The notes below the pieces were generated by a model, which saw nothing but the letters and a program-made list of their open reading frames with translations, did not search any database and was not told the origin of the DNA. A DNA stretch of 64,000 nucleotides from NCBI RefSeq assembly GCF_000423565.1, contig NZ_KE384038.1, forward strand, positions 386,003 to 450,002, in the 5' to 3' direction. The position numbers were made by a program, and so were the translations under genes. This stretch comes from Runella zeae DSM 19591 (GTDB lineage Bacteria > Bacteroidota > Bacteroidia > Cytophagales > Spirosomataceae). Positions 7,682-16,355 of the stretch are shown here, in pieces; position 1 is the stretch's first letter, and each line of letters opens with the position of its first letter.

Positions 7682-10288
7682 TTAGTTATTGTTTATCGTT
7701 ATTGGCTGGACTGGTGGAGGATTTATGGCTGTAAGTATTACTGAAGTACTGGCTGTACACCCCCCAGCATCGGTTACGGTTACATTATAAGTTCCAGCCG
7801 ACAGGCCTGATTGATCCTGAGTTGTTGGGGTGAGACCTGTTCCATTTGGAGTTGTCCAATTGTAGGTAAAGGGTGATGTTCCACCGGTTACCACCAAATC
7901 AATGACCCCGTTTGCCCCCAAAGGAGAATTAGAACCAGGTGGACAAGTTGGAGGTGTAACATTGGTCGTCAATACAATTGAGGCAGCGGTTGATAAGGTA
8001 ATAGAAACAATAACGGTACAGTTTTTGGCATCGGTGACAGTTACTTGATAATTTCCGGCGGTCAAACCGGTAATGGTAGGCGTGCCCTCACCGGTAGGTG
8101 TACCGTTCCAGTCGTAGGTATAGGGGGCAGTGCCACCAGATACCGTAGCCGTAACACTGCCGTTGGTGGCTCCGCAGCTTGGATCTATTTTTGACAAAGA
8201 AGCCGTAAGTGCGGCTGAAGGCTGCGTAACTGAAATATTGGTTACTGTTCCAGTACAACTGTTTGCGTCAGTGATGGTCACACTGTATGTCCCGGCAAGG
8301 ATATTGGTACGGTCTTTGGTAGAGGCTCCGTCGTTCCATTGATAGGTATAGGGGGCGTTTCCGCCGGCCACTGTAAGTGTGATACCACCCGTAGATTGCC
8401 CAAAACAAGGCACGTTTGTTACGGTGGGTGTAGCGCTAATTACTGCGGGTTGGGTTACGCTGATGTTGTTTGCAGTAGCGGTACACCCCTTGGTGTCGGT
8501 GACAGTTACGCTGTAGTTGCCTGCCGTTAGGCCACTACGATTTTGGGTAGTGATGCCACCGCCCCAATTGTAGGTATAACCCGGCGTCCCGCCCGAAACC
8601 GACAGGCTGATGGCCCCCGTTGCACCGCCATTACAAGACACTGGAGTCGTCGTAGGCGTAATGACAATAGCGGGATAGGTACCTACCGTAGCGGTGAACG
8701 TATTGGCACATCCGCTTGCAGAGGTAATCGTAACTGTATAAGTACCAGTAGCAAGGCCAGATATGGTAGTGCCATTGCCTGAACCAGAGCCGCCGCCAGA
8801 GCGAGTCCATGTATAAGTATAAGGTGCAGTGCCGCCCGTAACAGTCATAGTGATGGCACCAGTATTGGTAGTACCTGGACACAACGGTGTTATGGAAGAG
8901 CTAACTGATTGAGTACAAGGCTGAATGGTGATAGGCGTGGCAGAGGAGGTTTGTCTGCCGCAGGCGTCGGATACTGTGACGGTAATCATACAAGAGGTAA
9001 CGCTACCCACATTAGGAGGGGTAAATGTAGTACTGGCAGCGTTGGGATTGGCAAAAGTACCTCCGCAGCTACTCGTCCATTGATAAGTAAGTGGGGAAGA
9101 TACCGGAGAGGTAGCCGTGACACTGACTGCATAGCCAACACCTATTGACAAGGTTGTAGGAACATTTGCCACACTGATAAAAGGTACTTTATCTACAGAA
9201 GACAAAAGACTAAAATTAAAAAAGGGACGGATAGCAGCTATGCTGGCCGTACCGCCTGCTTTCTTGATGTCATGACCTGCTTCGTACATTACCCAGCCAG
9301 AAGTATTCAAACCAAAACCACGGCCAAAAACAATCACGGCTGCTGGCCCGGGCGATAACCCGGGTACATTGGATTGGGAAGGGTCAAAAGCGATAACTTG
9401 GGTCGACGACCGCCAGCCTCCCCCTGCTTTGGGCAGGTAGATTTGTTCGGCACCTCCAGGGTGGGCTGCGTCAGACGCCCCCATGTATTGAGATGCAGGA
9501 CTACTTGGGTTGATACGAGTATATGGAGGACTTCCATCATTGTGTTGGTTGGAAAACACCAAGGCATTGCCAACGCCACCTACATTGTTAGCCAAGAAGT
9601 TGGTTTGCAGGCTACCATTGTTCATATTTTCCAATTCCGAAACAGCTTTACAGCCCGCCCAAATCGACCCACGATTATTACGATTCCAATTGTACAGGTT
9701 GCCGTGGGTACTCCATGTGGGGTCGGCATGGGGCATCACAAAAATATCATCACACACCCCAAGGGTTTGGGGGTCTTTAAAGTTGTAAGCTGAGGATGGA
9801 ATCCCTGCTTGGCTGAAGAAGCCTTCCGCAATTTTTCCATTCTTGTCGTCCAATGTCCAGCGGGGAGCTGACGTGAGCGTATAGGTTACGTTTACGGTCA
9901 AAGGGCTAGTTGTGGTTATTCCAGAAACACCATAGCTACTAATTTTTCCATTCACCGAGGAGTTTCGAAAAGGGGCAGGGATAATGAACGTCCCCCCTCG
10001 AAAATCTACCCCTTGATGGCTAAAGTCTATGCCATCGATGCCTTTGGTTTGGCTGATGACCCATTTGACAGGGATTTTGTCGTTTTTCAACAAATCGTAT
10101 ATCAACCCGTAGGGTCTCAGCGCATTAGCTTGGGTTTGCGGGGTAATCCCCATGTTAATGATGTACGAACCCGATGGAAAGGTTTCGGTCTGTGCGTAAG
10201 ACCTCACTATTCCCGCCAGCATACACAACAAAAGTAGGCTTGTTGTCAGTAAGTACTTAGGGATACGGAAGCGGTAAAAAACAATCAT
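7682..10288 (-). CDS. Secreted SprB-repeat surface protein
   Basis: 868 aa. A signal peptide (about 1-32, ending SYAQ) precedes a large unassigned domain (about 35-375, starting FPSGSYIINMGITPQTQ, with GIDFSHQGVDFRGGTFIIP) that I have no name for. A PKD/Ig-like unit follows (about 375-455, LTYQWTSSCGG), then five SprB repeats (VTGGTAPYTYTW, VSGGTPGYTYNW, VAGGNAPYTYQW, VSGGTAPYTYDW, VTGGTSPFTYNW). The protein ends abruptly after the last repeat in a Pro/Asn-rich tail (PPPVQPITINNN). No recognisable type IX sorting domain follows, which is odd for this class. It is the first gene of the probable unit with the fused SpeE-like gene and the giant adhesin. A conserved element lies upstream at 10345-10395. 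Function is likely surface or extracellular structure; partners are unknown. Confidence 0.85.
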   Translation of the reverse strand: MIVFYRFRIPKYLLTTSLLLLCMLAGIVRSYAQTETFPSGSYIINMGITPQTQANALRPYGLIYDLLKNDKIPVKWVISQTKGIDGIDFSHQGVDFRGGTFIIPAPFRNSSVNGKISSYGVSGITTTSPLTVNVTYTLTSAPRWTLDDKNGKIAEGFFSQAGIPSSAYNFKDPQTLGVCDDIFVMPHADPTWSTHGNLYNWNRNNRGSIWAGCKAVSELENMNNGSLQTNFLANNVGGVGNALVFSNQHNDGSPPYTRINPSSPASQYMGASDAAHPGGAEQIYLPKAGGGWRSSTQVIAFDPSQSNVPGLSPGPAAVIVFGRGFGLNTSGWVMYEAGHDIKKAGGTASIAAIRPFFNFSLLSSVDKVPFISVANVPTTLSIGVGYAVSVTATSPVSSPLTYQWTSSCGGTFANPNAASTTFTPPNVGSVTSCMITVTVSDACGRQTSSATPITIQPCTQSVSSSITPLCPGTTNTGAITMTVTGGTAPYTYTWTRSGGGSGSGNGTTISGLATGTYTVTITSASGCANTFTATVGTYPAIVITPTTTPVSCNGGATGAISLSVSGGTPGYTYNWGGGITTQNRSGLTAGNYSVTVTDTKGCTATANNISVTQPAVISATPTVTNVPCFGQSTGGITLTVAGGNAPYTYQWNDGASTKDRTNILAGTYSVTITDANSCTGTVTNISVTQPSAALTASLSKIDPSCGATNGSVTATVSGGTAPYTYDWNGTPTGEGTPTITGLTAGNYQVTVTDAKNCTVIVSITLSTAASIVLTTNVTPPTCPPGSNSPLGANGVIDLVVTGGTSPFTYNWTTPNGTGLTPTTQDQSGLSAGTYNVTVTDAGGCTASTSVILTAINPPPVQPITINNN
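7740..8930 (-). repeat. Five SprB repeat units in the 868-aa protein
   Basis: Five coding units of about 230-250 bp share the TGGTxPYTYxW core and the AGTYxVTVTDxxGC turn with the array in the giant adhesin. Repeats of this family are typical of gliding/adhesion proteins of Bacteroidota. Confidence 0.8.
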
Positions 10289-10680
10289 GCGATTTGAGAA
10301 TAAATTTGATGAAACTCAATGGAATCTACATAGTTGTTTTGCATCAAGAACTAATCCGACGATTTAGCCAAATTGGTATACCACTTATCGTTTTGGTTAT
10401 TTTTGTGTAAGCCTAAGCCAATCGCGGAGAGGATAAAAAAAAGGGAATGCAAGAGACCCCTAATTTCTAGCTTTGGAATGAGTTTTTTAAAATATAACGG
10501 AAGAGATAGGGAAGGAAGGTTTGTGGATAGAAGGCAAAAATAGGGATAGTTTGGGCCGTGAAAGCCGCCTTCCTTTTGGACAATTTTCATGCCAAATTGA
10601 ATACAAAGACGGCTAAAGGTCGCAGCAAATTATTAAAATAGCAGGGAAAAAAACATTAAGTCCAATAAGCTGAAGTGACA
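10289..10680. other. 392-bp intergenic region with a conserved upstream element, no convincing gene
   Basis: The region separates the SprB gene from the upstream caspase-fold gene on the same strand. It contains the element at 10345-10395. A 79-codon minus-strand frame at 10351-10590 has no domain or signal and its 3' end is made of that element, so I do not call it a gene. The rest is AT-rich with no hairpin that I could pick out. Confidence 0.6.
10345..10395 (-). promoter_or_regulatory. Conserved ~51-bp upstream element, copy A
   Basis: Read on the minus strand it contains TTTGGCTAAATCGTCGGAT followed by TAGTTCTTG. About 40 of 52 aligned positions match the element at 11899-11950 with a single 1-base gap. 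The two copies stand 57 and 28 bp upstream of the starts of the SprB gene and the caspase-fold gene. Position and conservation suggest a promoter/operator or a conserved leader segment. The spacing does not fit the plain Bacteroidota promoter, so it may include a regulator site. Confidence 0.5.
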
Positions 10681-11871
10681 TCAATGCGAAACATTGCCCC
10701 ACATTTCGGAAACGGATAGCTGTTTGATGAGGGGGCGTTTAGAATCAGTATTATCGGTTTCTATTTTGCCAATGTATAGGTACATCATGTTGGGTATTAC
10801 TTCTTGGGTCCCCGGATTTTTACTGGGCAGGTGTATCATATTAAAATATGTCTCTACAGTATATTCTTTTGGTTTTGGTATACGGTTTATCCCATACAAT
10901 CGAAAAACCCTGACGGTGGCATCAGGGGTAAAATAATCGGCAAGTTGTTGTTTAATCTGGTGACGTTGGAGGGTATCTTTATTTTGGGCCAATGAATTGA
11001 GCAACCCTCCCACCACTTTGATAGGAGCCGCTACAGAATTGGGCCGCGCTTCTATTGTGGTGCTGTAGGTACTGTCTTTGCAGGATTTAATTTCTAAAAT
11101 AGGTGTTTGGCTAATTGGTAAGTCGTTAAAATACCGATTTAGATAAGAAGACGCATAAGCATGAAACTGCCCAAACGAAACGTGCCTCAATGCACTCGAA
11201 TCCACCGGCATGAGCATTCGCTCAAAAGCACGTACAAGTGATTCGGTAAACAAAGGGGCACTGTGGTTTTTATTGACCCAAGAAGGCTCATAAGGCCGGG
11301 AACTTCCCATTTTGACGATGCCGCATTGCCCTAAAAACAGTTTTTGAACCACTTGCTGCCGATACACAATCGAAGTGCCGAGGGTGTCGATTACTCGTTG
11401 GGATGAATGAATGCTTTGGGCGCTGTATTCCGACACAATCAACCCCAAATGCAGTTTTTGAGCTTTTTGTTTGGTTTCCAACCACCCCGCCACTTCATCC
11501 ACCGAGAGCCCCTTGGTAGGGGCGTCTCGCAATTTCCAGTTAGCAAAAAAGCCCTTTTTATTGGTTGGAGGAAGTCCAAAGCCAGCATAATACACCACTA
11601 TGATGTCTTTTGCTCCGGTGGGAAGCGAATCAATGGTTTGCTGAAGGTCTGTTGCGGTAAATTTTTGTTTTGTCAGGTGCATCACCTCCATTTTATAGCC
11701 CAAACCCCATTCTGCGATTTCTAAGATTTGAAGCATATCGGCTTCGCTTCGCAATTGCAGTAAGCCAAAATTAGGATCTTCGTTTTCGACAACAAACAGT
11801 ACATGCAGTTTTTGGGCATGGAGGGATAGGGTGATGAACAAAGCCCCAAAAAGCGTCAACAGGTATTTCAT
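10681..11871 (-). CDS. Secreted caspase-fold protein lacking the catalytic His and Cys (pseudo-caspase)
   Basis: 396 aa from the ATG at 11871. I chose this start because a clean signal peptide follows (residues 1-20, ending SLHAQ); the frame extends further upstream only through a TTG in a conserved noncoding element. The fold signature of Bacteroidota caspase-family (C14) proteins is visible: KLHVLFVVENED (strand 1), DIIVVYYAGFG, LGLIVSEYSAQ, then IVKMGSS and APLFTESLVRAFE. At the two catalytic sites, the His of YYSGHG is Phe98 and the Cys of the GDCCN/DACHS motif is Tyr149. A peptidase mechanism is therefore not possible, and a binding or scaffold role is more likely. The C-terminal 130 residues are unassigned. 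The gene lies 138 bp downstream of the first sensor kinase gene, with its own upstream element. The fold call rests on motif order, not on a search. Confidence 0.72.
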   Translation of the reverse strand: MKYLLTLFGALFITLSLHAQKLHVLFVVENEDPNFGLLQLRSEADMLQILEIAEWGLGYKMEVMHLTKQKFTATDLQQTIDSLPTGAKDIIVVYYAGFGLPPTNKKGFFANWKLRDAPTKGLSVDEVAGWLETKQKAQKLHLGLIVSEYSAQSIHSSQRVIDTLGTSIVYRQQVVQKLFLGQCGIVKMGSSRPYEPSWVNKNHSAPLFTESLVRAFERMLMPVDSSALRHVSFGQFHAYASSYLNRYFNDLPISQTPILEIKSCKDSTYSTTIEARPNSVAAPIKVVGGLLNSLAQNKDTLQRHQIKQQLADYFTPDATVRVFRLYGINRIPKPKEYTVETYFNMIHLPSKNPGTQEVIPNMMYLYIGKIETDNTDSKRPLIKQLSVSEMWGNVSH

Positions 11872-11898
11872 GTTTTGACTATTACAGCCATTTTTTAA

Positions 11899-11950
11899 CA
11901 AGAACCATTCCGATGGTTTAGCCAAATCATCATACTATTTATCACTTTTG
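11899..11950 (-). promoter_or_regulatory. Conserved ~51-bp upstream element, copy B
   Basis: The minus strand reads TTTGGCTAAACCATCGGAA then TGGTTCTTG. It matches copy A at 10345-10395 almost end to end. It lies 28 bp upstream of the pseudo-caspase start, and is the reason the frame there seems to extend upstream. Shared control of the pseudo-caspase and the SprB unit is inferred. Confidence 0.5.
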
Positions 11951-12009
11951 TTTTTCTGCTTCAAAGATGCGCTTTTAGCAAGTTAAAAACGAAAAGGGGC
12001 GGTGTGTTT

Positions 12010-14112
12010 TTAAGTCTTCAAAGTTAATTGAAAACAAGTACCTTTTCCCAGTTCACTTTGTACGGTCAGTTCAGCCTTATTTTTTTGCACAAAATGATGA
12101 CTCAATACCATGCCAAGCCCCAGTCCGTGTACTCCTACTTCGGGTTTGAGTTTTCCGGCAAACACCTGTTGCAAATAGTAAAGCTGGTCGGGGGCAATGC
12201 CTTTGCCGGTATCGGTGATCGTTAGCTTTGAAAAAGATTGACTAGGGCTGTCGGCAGACGACGATCCACTCATTTCTATTTTGATATTTCCGCCGGCAGG
12301 GGTGTTTTTGAGGGCATTGTCCAGTAGGTTACGCACCGTCATCAGCAAGCCGCCGGGAGCCACAGAGAGTGCCGACCTTGAAGGCAGCTCAGCAACCATG
12401 ACAATCTTTTTTGCTTCGGCAAAAGGGAGATACGTTTGATAAAGTTCTCGGAGCAAAGGTACCACATCCGTTGGTTGCCCAGCTTCCTCAACCTCAGGCG
12501 TAAAATACTGACTTTTTCCCCATTCAAACAGATTATTGAGCAGCAGTTGGGTCTTCTGCCGCATATTTTCTATTTGTTGGATGACTTTGTCCAGCTCCTG
12601 CTTTTTGCCTTCTTGGATGAGGTGTTGTAATACCACTCCCATGTCATTGAGGCTGTTGATGGGTGTGCGCAAATCATGAGCAATGATGGTATAGAATTTG
12701 TCACGACCCTGTTGCAGCTCCAAGAGTTTCGTATTTGTTTTTCGGAGTTTTATGGAAAACACAAGAATGGTTACAATCAATCCCAAAGCGACCAGCAGAC
12801 CGCCGACTAAAAGTTGTTTTTGGGATTCTGCCAGTCGGATGGCACTTTCTTTTTTTTGAACTTCTATCTTACTTTGGAGCAGTTTGGTTTTGCTTTCAGT
12901 GGCTTGGTTTTCTAAGGCCAGGTTTTTTAAAGCCGCCTCGCGTTTTTCGGCTTCATATTGCGCTTTGAGCAGTTGATTTCGGCTTTCGGCCACCTGCTTT
13001 TCTAAGGAAATCCGTTTGAGTTCGGCTTCTTTTTCGGTAAAGGAATATTTTTCCTTGATTTCATACACGGCCAATCTACGGTCATTGTCACGAACCAAAT
13101 TATTATATTTATCGTATTCATCATAGGCTTTTATACCCTTTTCCCACTTTCTTACCTCAAAGTATGCATTTTTTAAACGCCTGTTCATTCCCCGTAACGC
13201 CCTTAGATTCTTAGGATCTTCTATCTTGGCTCGCCTAATCGCCTCCTCCATATACACAATAACACTGTCGTATTTTTTTATATGTGTGTACGTATTGGCT
13301 ACATTTCTATAATCCGGGTAAGTGGCTTTAATTTCGGGATGGTTCAGTATTTTCAAACCCAATTCCAAGAGTTTATCAAATTTTTTTGAATTTAAGTAGC
13401 CTTGTTGAGCAGCCCGATAAAGTGCTTTTCTCAAGTATGCTAAGTGCGGGTTTTTGTCCAGTATTTCACTGGCCGCTCTGAAGGCTTCCATTTGTTGTGT
13501 TTCGGTTATTTCTTGGAAAAAAGGTGGACGAATGTTCAAAACAATTCGATAGTACGTAAACCTGTCAATGGCGTGCCTTGATTTTTTGGAAAGAGCCACC
13601 AGCTTAGCAAAATTCTCTTGATTCATTTTCAACAAATCCTTTTTACCTAATGAACCGTAGGATGGGTCATCCTGTGTAAATTGTCTCAATGACCAACCAA
13701 GGCATTGAACGATGCCTGACGTATCTTTCAATTGGGTAAACAGGCTTTGTGCTTTCATCATTTGTTCATAAGCAACCTCTTCCTGCCACGATGAGTTATA
13801 CAATCCCATGAGATAATTTGCCATGGCAAGCCCCAAGATGGATTTATGCCTGGTGGCCAATTGCACTATTTTATTGTACTGTTGCGCAGTGATCGAATCG
13901 TCCTGATGCGACTTACCCAACTCAATGGCAATCAACAAATGCAGGTATTGCCTTGATTGTGAGTTGGGTGATATGCTTTGTTCTACTTTTCTCAAACTAT
14001 CCAAACGGGAAGCAGGAACGAGATAATCACGAAAGCTTGTAAAGGATTTGTTTTGGGTATGTCCCACCCTAAAAACACAAACTGAAAAAATAAAAAGGAC
14101 AGCGTATTTCAT
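12010..14112 (-). CDS. TPR-containing sensor histidine kinase, tandem paralogue 1
   Basis: 700 aa. A signal peptide (1-19, GHTQ) leads into a periplasmic helical TPR-like region (about 30-355), then a predicted coiled coil with tandem 30-residue units (about 360-432). One membrane segment (434-456) connects to the HisKA domain, with phospho-acceptor His479 in HDLRTPINS. The HATPase domain has N box NLLDNALKN, G1 DTGKGIAPDQ and G2 GLGLGMVL. No receiver or DNA-binding domain is attached. It is the last of three same-strand paralogues, separated from the second by 44 bp and probably co-transcribed. The input signal is unknown. The divergent LytTR regulator at 18991 is the nearest candidate partner. 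Confidence 0.92.
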   Translation of the reverse strand: MKYAVLFIFSVCVFRVGHTQNKSFTSFRDYLVPASRLDSLRKVEQSISPNSQSRQYLHLLIAIELGKSHQDDSITAQQYNKIVQLATRHKSILGLAMANYLMGLYNSSWQEEVAYEQMMKAQSLFTQLKDTSGIVQCLGWSLRQFTQDDPSYGSLGKKDLLKMNQENFAKLVALSKKSRHAIDRFTYYRIVLNIRPPFFQEITETQQMEAFRAASEILDKNPHLAYLRKALYRAAQQGYLNSKKFDKLLELGLKILNHPEIKATYPDYRNVANTYTHIKKYDSVIVYMEEAIRRAKIEDPKNLRALRGMNRRLKNAYFEVRKWEKGIKAYDEYDKYNNLVRDNDRRLAVYEIKEKYSFTEKEAELKRISLEKQVAESRNQLLKAQYEAEKREAALKNLALENQATESKTKLLQSKIEVQKKESAIRLAESQKQLLVGGLLVALGLIVTILVFSIKLRKTNTKLLELQQGRDKFYTIIAHDLRTPINSLNDMGVVLQHLIQEGKKQELDKVIQQIENMRQKTQLLLNNLFEWGKSQYFTPEVEEAGQPTDVVPLLRELYQTYLPFAEAKKIVMVAELPSRSALSVAPGGLLMTVRNLLDNALKNTPAGGNIKIEMSGSSSADSPSQSFSKLTITDTGKGIAPDQLYYLQQVFAGKLKPEVGVHGLGLGMVLSHHFVQKNKAELTVQSELGKGTCFQLTLKT

Positions 14113-14156
14113 ACGTTAAATACCGAGTAAATCAAGGATACACTTTTGTCTTTTGT

Positions 14157-16256
14157 TTAAGATTTCCAAACGATGCTAAAACAGGTGCCTTTTCCCAGTT
14201 CGCTTTGTACGGTCAGTTCAGCCTTATTTTTTTGCACAAAATGATGACTCAATACCATGCCCAGCCCCAGTCCGTGTACTCCTACTTCGGGTTTGAGTTT
14301 TCCGGCAAATACCTGTTGCAGATAGAGAAGTTGGTCGGGGGCAATGCCTTTGCCGGTATCGGTGATCGTTAGCTTTGAAAAAGATTGAGCTGTTTTGTCG
14401 GCCGTAGATTCACTCATTTCTATTTTGATCTCTCCGCCGGCAGGGGTGTTTTTGAGGGCGTTGTCCAGTAGGTTCCGCACCGTCATCAGCAAGCCGTTGG
14501 AGTCCACAGAAACTACCAACCTTGAGGGCAAATCAGCAACCATGACAATCTTTTTGGCTTCGGCAAAAGGCACATACGTTTGATAGAGTTCGCGCAGCAA
14601 AGGTCCCACATCCGTTGGTTGCCTGACCTGCTCAACCTCAGGCGTAAAATACTGACTTTTCCCCCATTCAAACAGGTTGTTGAGCAGCAGTTGGGTTTTC
14701 TGCCGCATATTTTCTATTTGTTGGATGACTTTGTCCAGCTCCTGCTTTTTGCCTTCTTGGATGAGGTGTTGTAATACCACTCCCATGTCATTGAGGCTGT
14801 TGATGGGTGTGCGCAAATCATGGGCAATGATGGTATAAAATTTGTCACGACCTTGTTGAAGCTCCAAGAGTTTCGTATTTGTTTTTCGGAGTTTTATGGA
14901 AAACACAAGAATGGTTACAATCAACCCCAAAGCGACCAGCAAACCACCAAACAAGAGTTGTTTTTGGGCTTCTGCCATTCGGATGGTACTTTCTTTTTTT
15001 TGAACTTCTATCTTACTTTGGAGCAGTTTGGCCTTGCTTTCAGTGGCTTGGTTTTCTAAGGCCAGGTTTTTTAAAGTGGCCTCGCGTTTTTCGGCTTCAT
15101 ATTGCGCTTGGAGTAGTTGATTTCGGCTTTCGGCCACCTGCTTTTCTAAGGAAATCCGTTTGAGTTCGGCTTCTTTTTCGGTAAAGGAATATTTTTCTTT
15201 GATTCCATACACGGCCAATCTGCGGTCATTGTCACGAATCAGATTATTATACTTGTCGTATTCGTCGTATGCCTTTATACCCGCTTTCCAATTGCCTATC
15301 TCAAAGTATGCGTTTTTTAAACGCCTGTTCATCCACCGCAATACCATTATATTCTTTGGATTTTCTATCTTAATCAGCCTGATTGCTTCCTCCAGGTACA
15401 CAATCACACTGTCGGGTTTCTTCAACTTTATGTAAGCCTCAGCCACATTTCTATAATCCTGACTAATGGCTTTGATGCCAGGATAATTCAGTGTTTTTAA
15501 AGCATATTCCAAGTATTTGTCTGTTTTTTTTAAAAAAAAGTAACCTTGTTGAGTAGCCGTATAAATTGCTTTTCTCAAGTATGCTAAGTGCGGGTTTTTG
15601 TCCAGTATTTCATTGGCCGCTCTGAAAGCTTCCATTCGTTGTTTTTCGGTTATTTCTTGGGAAAAAGATGGAGGACTGTTCAAAACAATTCGATAGTACG
15701 TAAACCTGTCGATGGCGTGCTTTGATTTTTCGGAAAGGGCTACCAACTTAGCATAATTCTCCCGATTCATTTTCAGCACATCCTCTTTACTCATTGGGCC
15801 GTAGTTTGTGTCATCTTGTATAAAATGTCTCAGTGACCAACTAAGGCATTGCACTATACCTGACGTATCTTTCTGTTGAGCAAACTGCTTCTGTGCTTTC
15901 ATAATGTATTCATAAGCAAGATCTTCCTGCCACGATGAATTGTAAATACCCATGAGATAATTTGCCATGGCAAGCCCCAAGGTTGATTTATGCCTGGTAG
16001 CCAATTGCACTATTTTATTGTATTGTTGCGCAGTGATCGAATCTCTCCGATGCGACTTGCCCAACTCAATGGCAATCAATAAATGCAGGTATTGGCTCGA
16101 CTGTGAGTTGGGTGATATGCTTTGTTCTACTTTTCTCAAACTATCCAAACGGGAAGCAGGAACAAGATAATCACGAAAACTTGTAAAGGATTTGTTTTGG
16201 GTATAAGCTAACTTGATGGCACAAATCCATAAAGTAAGGAGAATAATGTATTTCAT
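14157..16256 (-). CDS. TPR-containing sensor histidine kinase, tandem paralogue 2
   Basis: 699 aa with the same plan as paralogue 1: signal peptide (1-19, AYTQ), TPR-like periplasmic helices, coiled coil, one membrane segment, then HisKA with His479 and a complete HATPase domain (N, G1 and G2 boxes present). The sensor half is close to paralogue 1 (shared NKSFTSFRDYLVPASRL and HAIDRFTYYRIVLN). The ATPase half is closest to paralogue 3. This contrast suggests recombination between copies. The tail differs from paralogue 1 (CFSIVWKS versus CFQLTLKT). It follows paralogue 3 after a 99-bp gap, so a common transcript is possible. Confidence 0.92.
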   Translation of the reverse strand: MKYIILLTLWICAIKLAYTQNKSFTSFRDYLVPASRLDSLRKVEQSISPNSQSSQYLHLLIAIELGKSHRRDSITAQQYNKIVQLATRHKSTLGLAMANYLMGIYNSSWQEDLAYEYIMKAQKQFAQQKDTSGIVQCLSWSLRHFIQDDTNYGPMSKEDVLKMNRENYAKLVALSEKSKHAIDRFTYYRIVLNSPPSFSQEITEKQRMEAFRAANEILDKNPHLAYLRKAIYTATQQGYFFLKKTDKYLEYALKTLNYPGIKAISQDYRNVAEAYIKLKKPDSVIVYLEEAIRLIKIENPKNIMVLRWMNRRLKNAYFEIGNWKAGIKAYDEYDKYNNLIRDNDRRLAVYGIKEKYSFTEKEAELKRISLEKQVAESRNQLLQAQYEAEKREATLKNLALENQATESKAKLLQSKIEVQKKESTIRMAEAQKQLLFGGLLVALGLIVTILVFSIKLRKTNTKLLELQQGRDKFYTIIAHDLRTPINSLNDMGVVLQHLIQEGKKQELDKVIQQIENMRQKTQLLLNNLFEWGKSQYFTPEVEQVRQPTDVGPLLRELYQTYVPFAEAKKIVMVADLPSRLVVSVDSNGLLMTVRNLLDNALKNTPAGGEIKIEMSESTADKTAQSFSKLTITDTGKGIAPDQLLYLQQVFAGKLKPEVGVHGLGLGMVLSHHFVQKNKAELTVQSELGKGTCFSIVWKS

Positions 16257-16355
16257 AACGTTGGTGGTTTGAAAATTCGGAGGGCTTTCTATTTTATCGA
16301 ATAGGCGTTTTGAGGGCTATTGTGAGAAATTTATTTTTCTAAGGATTTGTTATTT

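Noticed and set aside
10351-10590. 79-codon minus-strand frame
   Set aside because: No domain or signal; its 3' end is made of the conserved upstream element; low likelihood of being a gene.
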